This document shows positions 9,384 through 14,675 of a DNA stretch of 14,675 nt, piece after piece (the first letter of the stretch is position 1; each line of letters starts with the position of its first letter). The DNA comes from Ettlia oleoabundans (lineage: Eukaryota > Chlorophyta > Chlorophyceae > Chlamydomonadales): the NCBI GenBank assembly GCA_019693395.1, contig JAAMXP010002023.1, forward strand, positions 1 through 14,675, read 5' to 3'. Both the position numbers and the translations under genes were made by a program. The notes under the pieces were generated by a model. It saw only the letters and a program-made list of their open reading frames with translations. It had not been told where the DNA came from and searched no databases.

Positions 9384-10360
9384 CTACGTAGGCATGTTTC
9401 GACGGGCTGCCAGCATGCGCCTGCTTCCTCTGGATGCTCCTGCCTTTTGCTGCTTGCGCTGGGGGCGCCTGACGCTGCCGCTGCGCTTCACACATTTGAA
9501 AGCCGCAGGCGACGTGGCAGTGGCACAGCGCCGCTGACACTGAAAGCCGTTGCCGCAGGCGGGGGTGCATGTGGAGGAGGTGCCTCCAGAGGCTGCAGGG
9601 GGAATGCAGCCACGTCAGCAGAGGGCTTGGAATGCCAGTGCAGCGGTTGGGTGAATTGCTGGGGGGAGCTGGACTGGAAGCAGGCTGCAGCGTACAAAAC
9701 TCAATGTTGTTGTAAACACTGGTAGCAGGAAACCTTCCACCAATGACCAACAACCTTGCTCCGGGACTGCGCACCTGCTTCCACACAGGCAGCTGAGAGG
9801 TTGGGTGTAACTATGCACTTGGGCATGGTGCCGCCGCATTGCATGCTGACGCAAGGGTCTGGTTTGCAGGTGCCGCTATGGCAGATATCTCCAGCAGCGC
9901 ATGGCCGGGACGGGCTGCACTTCCTGATGAAGCCGCCGCCCCCGCCATCGGGGTCAGGCAGGCAGTTGAAGCAGCCGTTTGCGTCTGGGGAGCACTTGTA
10001 GCCGGGCTTGCAGTCCATGATGCACTGCTGTGGGCACATGGCACAGCGCGGGCCTCCTGTGTCCATGCGCACATCACAGCGGAAATACTGTTTGCTGCAG
10101 CATATGTCTGCGGTGCCCAATGCTCCTGCGCAAGTGTGCTCGGTATTGGCGACGCACTGCCGACCGGTGCCGCCAGGCGGTTGCAGCTGCTTCATATTCC
10201 TGGCGCCGCGGACAAACGCTGCCCCCAAGCTCTTCCGTCCGCTTGCACCACTAGGAACAGGGAGCAGTGCGCTGTTTAGCTGCTCTTGGGCTGCCGCGGA
10301 GGCGGAGGCGATGGGCAGGACTGCAACCCAGAGAATTCTCGCAAGCCAGATACTTCGCAT
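9384..10360 (-). CDS. Secreted cysteine-rich protein B, tandem paralogue of A
   Basis: There are two exons, 10360-9775 and 9592-9384 (TAG), joined in phase 1 over a 182-bp GT-AG intron, for 264 aa. Residues 1-24 are a signal peptide (LARILWVAVLPIASASA). Residues 69-109 form module 1 (TC, DICC, FRCDVRMDTGGPRC, AMC). Residues 113-133 carry the antistasin-like C...C.PGYKC..DANGC..C. Residues 148-192 have eight cysteines (RPCAAGDIC, DPCVSMQC). The second exon holds the tail TCTPACGNGFQC...KCVKR followed by a Lys/Arg-rich C terminus. All but one of its 25 cysteines have a counterpart in A. B lacks the two phase-0 introns of A but keeps the phase-1 intron at the same place. Gly-rich DPDGGGGG replaces A's proline-rich spacer. 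The start was chosen for its G at -3; an in-frame ATG lies four codons upstream (10372). The second exon begins without an ATG and is identified by homology to A's tail. Confidence 0.82.
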
Positions 10361-10619
10361 GGCGCCGCACATCTGATGCACGGACTGATTGATCTGCAAG
10401 GTAACGCGAAGGAGCGACGGGGCGGGTAAGGCAGCGGGTGACGACTCCACATGGCTGCGGGGCACGCAGCCAGTGTGAGTTTCGCGCTTGCACGCTGCCA
10501 GTAAGTCGCGTAAACCCGTTGCCAGGTGCGTAAGATAGATGCACAGGGGAACAGTCGTGCGACGCACCTTGTCTGGTTCACAGTCTTGTTCAAGTGCGGT
10601 TTGGACGCGTGTAGTTTGG

Positions 10620-10626
10620 TTTAATA
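10620..10626 (-). promoter_or_regulatory. TATA-like element upstream of gene B
   Basis: The minus strand reads TATTAAA about 260 bases before the proposed ATG of gene B. The sequence fits a TATA box, but the distance implies a long 5' untranslated region, so the assignment is weak. Confidence 0.25.
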
Positions 10627-10641
10627 CTGCGCATCCTGCCA

Positions 10642-10661
10642 CGGCTCTGGTGGAAGAGCCG
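10642..10661. repeat. Perfect inverted repeat near the gene B promoter
   Basis: CGGCTCT at 10642-10648 pairs with AGAGCCG at 10655-10661 around a 6-base loop. It sits about 16 bases beyond the TATA-like element of gene B and could be a protein-binding dyad or a chance hairpin. Confidence 0.45.
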
Positions 10662-11740
10662 ATCAGGAGTCCTTTGCTGACTTGGCGGGAAGGCCGCGGC
10701 CCGCTGCGCTGAAGGCCTTTATGTGCGCTTGGGTCCCATCTGAAAGGAAGGGTTTACATGCGCATCTCAACCTTGAACGGGCGGGTCGAGGTCTTCGCTT
10801 GCAAAACCGTGGGGTTTGGTCCGGATGTCACCACCCCGCCTTCCCTCCAGCTGCCCGCGCAAGCGCCCCCCCACGTCCCACCACCCACCCATATACCCAA
10901 CCTCGCCCTTCGCTTCTTGACTTACAAGCTGACAGTCCTAGTGCTGGAAGAGCGTTCGGTGTCTGTTAACATGTGGCAGTGGAAGTATCGCACTTGAGAC
11001 AGATTTGATTTGGGGCACAGAAAGCAGCCTGGCCCGACTGAAGGCTGGCTCACAGTCTAATTAGCAAGAAACGCACGAGGGCCTGCCCCTTGTTGCCAGA
11101 AAGGAACCGAAAGGGATTTGCAGTAAATACATACACAACAGAGGGCTTGGACGCTACATTTCGACAAGGGGCGCATTTTTCTGTCCCCGCTGGTGAACCC
11201 CCGCAATCCCCGGCCCTCACCCTGTTTCTGTTCGTTGTGCCATGGGCAGGGCTCCCATCATCAATAACACCCGTTCGGTACTTGCTACAGCGCAGCAAGC
11301 GGGTGAGACGAACGCACCTGGCACACCACAGAGGTCTTTGCCCTCGAGTGGCAATCAAGGGGCGCCTCACCAGAGCCCTCAAGCCCTCACAAAAATTGGC
11401 AGGACCCGGCATATATTATAGAACTGAAGCACTTCTGCTACATCTATGTAGCTGCATGTTTGACAACAACTGCAGATACTCTGTGTTGCCTGCGGCACCC
11501 GCACTTTGTGCAAGGCGGCATGGGCACCAGAACGCTGTCGATACTTGAAGTGCTGCACAATTACAGCCGCTTTTTCGGGTTGAAATTCCTCGTGTATGAT
11601 GAGAGTCCGCCAAAGACGCCAAATAGACCTTGACCTTTGCAGAGGCATTTGCGCCGCCGCTCTGGCGCTCCGCTGGCAGCGGGCCTACAAACGGTGGCCC
11701 ATTTAGCTGTCTGTGCATGCGTACGATGCATTGATTGCAG

Positions 11741-11750
11741 TTTATATGAT
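11741..11750 (+). promoter_or_regulatory. TATA-like element upstream of LMBD2
   Basis: tttatatgat lies about 65-70 bases before the LMBD2 ATG at 11813. With the usual 25-35 base spacing, transcription would start near 11775 and give a 5' untranslated region of about 40 bases. This is a sequence match only. Confidence 0.4.
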
Positions 11751-11812
11751 ATGATCAGCCAGACGACGCATTTTCGAGCAAGCGCACCGCTGGATGGCCG
11801 GCAGTTCTCCTC

Positions 11813-14400
11813 ATGACTTACTTCACAGTGATCGCGTTGCCCGCAGTGGCGTGCGGCGTGGTGTGGGCGCTGTTTTGGCTGCCGTCCTCCAAGACGGGTG
11901 CGCAGTGCCCTCCTGGCCACACCGCCTCTGCCCACCTGCGTCACCTGCCGGCACTGCTTGCCGGCTTGCCTCACCGCCGGGTATGACACCCTCTCAAGTC
12001 GTCCTGCCTGGCTTGCAAACTTCATTTGCAGGGTGGCTGGTGCGCCTAGATGTTGGCTTGGCCTGGTTTGCAGCCCTGGCCACCCTCATCCTCGTCCCAA
12101 CTGACGTTGCGGCAGCTCTGGCGCAGCGTCAACCAGGCCCACTGGCTGTATGGTGGCGCGCTGCATATTGGTGAGCGGCATACTAAGGTTGCCCTGGGCT
12201 AGCTCGGAGCAAGGGCCATTGAAGGCATATATCAATGCTGCACTTGCAGACAAGGGGGCGGCAGGCAGGCTCTAAGCGGCGCCTCCGGGCAAAGAAAGGG
12301 TGCAAGGGTTGTGGGCACCCTGCTGTGCCCGTTCCCCACTTGACAACCTGACTAGTGCATATCGTAGACAAGACCAACGCCAAGTTACTGTCTTTCCTGC
12401 AATTGTGTCCGGCCCTTATGCAGGTACGGTTTTGCAGTACAAGTTCTGGTACTGCCGCTACACATGGAGTACATACGCTCTGGCGAATTCACCGCTAAGG
12501 ACCGGCTGCTGGCAGCGGCAAGGTGGGATGCTGCTGGTGCTGGCTGCTGCTGCCAGCACGCTTGGTAGCACCAGCAGGACTGGGGTGTGCCCTCAACGGG
12601 CCACGGCGCACAAGCTGCTACCGCATGGCGACGCTTGGATACATGCTTGCTTGATATCATGTACCAAGCATGCCAGCAAGGAAGCTGGTGCCCACTATGT
12701 TCTCTCCATCATGCTTGCCACACACCGCCTGTCCTCTGTTTTGGTGTTTGCTTGCGTGCTTTTCACCTGGCGTGTGCTTGTGTGCTGCCTTGCCGCCGCA
12801 GGTACAACCTGTTGTACTACGCCTTGCTCCTGGCGGTGGGGCTGGCCGGCCTGCTGCTGCTCCTCTTCTCCGGCCGCCTGAAGCCCGCCAATGTGGTCGG
12901 CTTCTGCATCGCCTTCAGCAACGCATATGGCCTGGTGGCGGGTGGGCTGCGCTGCGGTTGCCCAACCATGCACCATATCAGCGCAATGCACACGCTGCCC
13001 TGTTCATGCAGCCAGCCTGGTGGGCGAACACTTTGCACGCAGTAGCTGTTCTGACAAGCAGCGCTGTGAGGCACAATCATATGACGTGCAGCCTTGCCAA
13101 GTGACACGCCAATTTCCTCCCCTTGCTGGAAGTAGGCACTGCACCTCATATCCCTAACTGCATGCTCCCTGCACTCCTCACCCCTCCCTCCCTTGATTGC
13201 CCTCCACCCCTCACCCTCTGCAGCCATTTTCCTGCTCGGCTTTGGGCTCGTGGCTGTGCCCAGGGCCCTTTGGAACTCGGCAGACCGGCGGGGGGAGCAG
13301 CGCCGCGTGTGGCACAAGGCGGGCCTGCAGGCAAGAGCAGTGGGTATTCGTTACGCTGCCAGCTAGCTGGTTGATTGCCCCACCATTGTGCCCTCCTGCT
13401 AGTGGATTGGCTGTAAACCTACCGGGCCAGCCACTGGCTGCCTGTCACTAGCAGTCAGCGTGTTACTTCCAAGACTGCAGTACCTGCATGTTTCTAGCAT
13501 GCCAATGTATGGTTTTGAGCTCCTGGCCCAAGCAGCATGCAGCAGGCATGATAGCTAACACCAGGTGCCCGCTTGCCTTCCCGCCGGCTGTTTTTGCAGG
13601 CAGAGCATGCCCGTGAGGCTCACCGCCGTCTGTCTGCTGCTGTGTTGACTGTGAGGCGGGCCTCTGTGCTGTTTGCTCCTCACGACCCACTGCGCCCGCT
13701 CATGGACCGCCTGCTGAGCCTGGCGGACAGTGTGGGTGAGCGAGTGGCATTGGCTGCGAGGGATGGCTGCACATGACAGCAAGGGGGATGCCGCAGCACG
13801 AGTGTCCAGCCGCGGTTTTGAGTGCGTGGCTCATGAGTGCCCACCCTGGCAGGGAGACCAGCGGGCCCCCCCCCCCCAAAAAAAAAGATTACAACATTAC
13901 TGTATCAAAATATGCTGCAGCCACCTAGCTCCTGGCATGCCAGCGCATTTTGGCCACGGGGGGAGAGACATTAGTCTGTAGTGGGTGCTAGTAGTATGCT
14001 TAGAGCAGTTTGGTGGCTGGCATGCCACCAGGCCACCAGCTGGGGATGGCATGGGCCAGCCAGCAACCTGTGCTGAAAGCAGGGCACAGTTGTTGTCCGT
14101 CAGTACCCGCCGCTGTGGCTGTCTGTGATTCCCACCATAAAAACGCTGGTACTGCACCTCAACTGCCCATGTAGGCCCCAGCTTCAAGCCAGATTCCGGG
14201 GTGACAGTACCGGATGAATCTGAGCTTGACGTGTTTGACGGGTAAGCAAGGGGGCAGTACCTTGGAGCAGCGTACATCTGCCCATGCATTTACCGCCTCC
14301 ACCTTCCTGCCTGTACCGCAGGGCTGACCTTGCCCGGCTGAGACGGGAGCTCAAGGCGGCTTTGCAGCGCTGGGAGCGAGAGAACGCGCTCTATGTCGAG
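11813..14400 (+). CDS. LMBRD2: LMBR1-domain membrane protein, LMBD2/LMBRD2-like, 5' part
   Basis: Partial at the 3' end. Exons are 11813-11897, 12032-12170, 12424-12522, 12802-12941, 13224-13330, 13600-13735, 14175-14241 and 14322-14400, for 284 aa so far. Phases match at each junction (1,2,2,1,0,1,2). The N terminus MTYFTVIALPAV fits the start of plant LMBD2. Membrane segments are about 3-23, 33-53 (ending LILVPTDV), 66-90 (AAYWYGFAVQVLVLPL), 109-131 (YNLLYYALLLAVGLAGLLLL) and 137-168 (VVGFCIAFSNAYGL, then IFLLGFGLVAVPRALW). LLGFGL..PR.LW, H...A.EAH..LS, DPLRP.MD and PSFKP are positions I recall as conserved in plant homologues. A helical, charged cytoplasmic loop follows (259-284). LMBR1 proteins have about nine membrane helices; the human member has been linked to GPCR signalling, and the algal role is unknown. 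The family is usually 600-900 aa, so more than half lies beyond the window. Confidence 0.87.
13331..13599 (+). other. Probable GC-AG intron in LMBD2
   Basis: The donor is CTGCAG|gcaaga and the acceptor tttttgcag, both phase 0. This junction gives HKAGLQ-AEHAREAHRRLS, which lines up without gaps with the plant LMBD2 sequence as I remember it. A GT alternative, AGAGCA|gtgggt nine bases downstream, is also phase 0 and would add the residues ARA, but it lacks the usual AG before the cut. Confidence 0.55.
13866..13886 (+). repeat. Poly-C/poly-A homopolymer tract
   Basis: About twelve C followed by nine A lie inside the 13736-14174 intron of LMBD2. Run lengths are prone to sequencing error. The tract is intronic and does not affect the protein model. 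Confidence 0.85.
14011..14030. repeat. Perfect inverted repeat in an LMBD2 intron
   Basis: TGGTGGC at 14011-14017 pairs with GCCACCA at 14024-14030 around the loop tggcat. The surrounding intron is rich in further GGCATGCC/CCACC fragments, so it may be one of many local short repeats. Confidence 0.5.
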
Positions 14401-14675
14401 GCAAGTATGTGGTCTGTAGTAGTACCTCCTCACCGCAGCTGGCCTGTAAGCCCTCACTGCCTGGCCTGCCCGCTTGAGCCTCACCAGCTTGCCTCACTGC
14501 CAGGCACGCCGCCCAACCCAGCCTCACCCGTGCTGCCAGCTGGGTATTTGTGCTGGCCGCAACAACTTTGCAATGCCCGTGCCCCCTTTCCCCTAAGAGG
14601 CAGCAGCCTGTGCTCTGAACTGCCCAGCAACGCTGCCCTCATGCCTTAGTGCGCGTGTTCCGCGGCCGACGCGCC
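14401..14675 (+). other. Start of an unfinished LMBD2 intron; window end
   Basis: The last exon ends either at GAG|gcaagt (a GC donor with perfect consensus) or four bases later at GGCAA|gtatgt (a GT donor). The following exon is not recognisable before the window ends, so the phase test that settled the other junctions cannot be applied. Plus-strand frames here look non-coding. Confidence 0.5.

Larger units (their letters stand above)
10361..11812. other. Divergent intergenic region between gene B and LMBD2
   Basis: This 1.45 kb stretch separates two genes that point away from each other and should carry both promoters. No gene is supported. The middle part (about 11050-11550) has overlapping open frames on both strands (152 codons on plus at 11090-11548, 120 on minus at 11050-11412), neither with a recognisable domain. 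It also contains a TATA-like tatattata at about 11411-11419 with no gene directly downstream. Confidence 0.5.

Noticed and set aside
9334..9786. 150-codon minus-strand frame over the 3' half of gene B
   Set aside because: It is in a different frame from the one giving ACGNGFQC...CVKR, which is homologous to the tail of gene A and enters in the correct phase.
11794..12174. 126-codon frame at the LMBD2 5' end taken as a single-exon gene
   Set aside because: Its second half is LMBD2 exon 2 in frame, but its first half is out of frame with the homologous N terminus. A phase-1 intron (11898-12031) explains both halves.
1..14675. Mobile element, CRISPR array or virus insertion
   Set aside because: I found no long terminal or inverted repeats, spaced direct repeats, transposase or reverse-transcriptase motifs, or viral structural genes by eye on either strand.

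Overview
The window reads as nuclear DNA of a green alga. Five protein genes are broken into short exons by introns of roughly 80-590 bp that end in pyrimidine-rich ..tgcag acceptors. Exons are GC-rich, linkers are SPPPSP-type proline-rich stretches as in volvocalean/chlorophycean wall proteins, and TGTAA polyadenylation-type motifs sit downstream of several stops. I would guess a chlorophycean (Scenedesmaceae-like) alga, but the taxonomic call is an inference. There are no bacterial operons, no rRNA or tRNA genes that I can support, no CRISPR array and no recognisable transposon.

Layout, left to right. (1) 162-3649, plus strand: 3' part of a secreted chitin-binding protein. It has the end of what looks like an LPMO (AA10/AA15-type) catalytic domain, a proline-rich linker, one CBM14/peritrophin-A chitin-binding domain, a second proline-rich linker and a PPC-like beta-sandwich domain. 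Nine coding exons were joined by matching splice phases; two of the eight introns are GC-AG. (2) 4493-5626, minus: class I SAM-dependent methyltransferase, two exons, 312 aa, convergent with gene 1. (3) 6219-7848, minus: secreted cysteine-rich protein 'A', four exons, 278 aa. (4) 9384-10360, minus: its tandem paralogue 'B', two exons, 264 aa. (5) 11813 to beyond 14400, plus: 5' part of an LMBR1-domain membrane protein of the LMBD2/LMBRD2 group, eight exons seen, 284 aa so far. Two gene-poor stretches remain: 7849-9383, between the paralogues, and 10361-11812, the divergent promoter region between B and LMBD2.

How the genes relate. Three of the five products are predicted to be secreted (gene 1 by its domains, A and B by signal peptides). 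The A/B pair is the most original content. Both have the same order of cysteine modules, including an antistasin-like motif, and both end in a lysine/arginine-rich tail after a conserved phase-1 intron. I recognise no named family covering the whole protein. A role next to the chitin-active gene in wall remodelling or defence is only a neighbourhood inference. All exon models rest on reading frame, splice-site sequence, phase agreement and family resemblance recalled from memory; no search was run.
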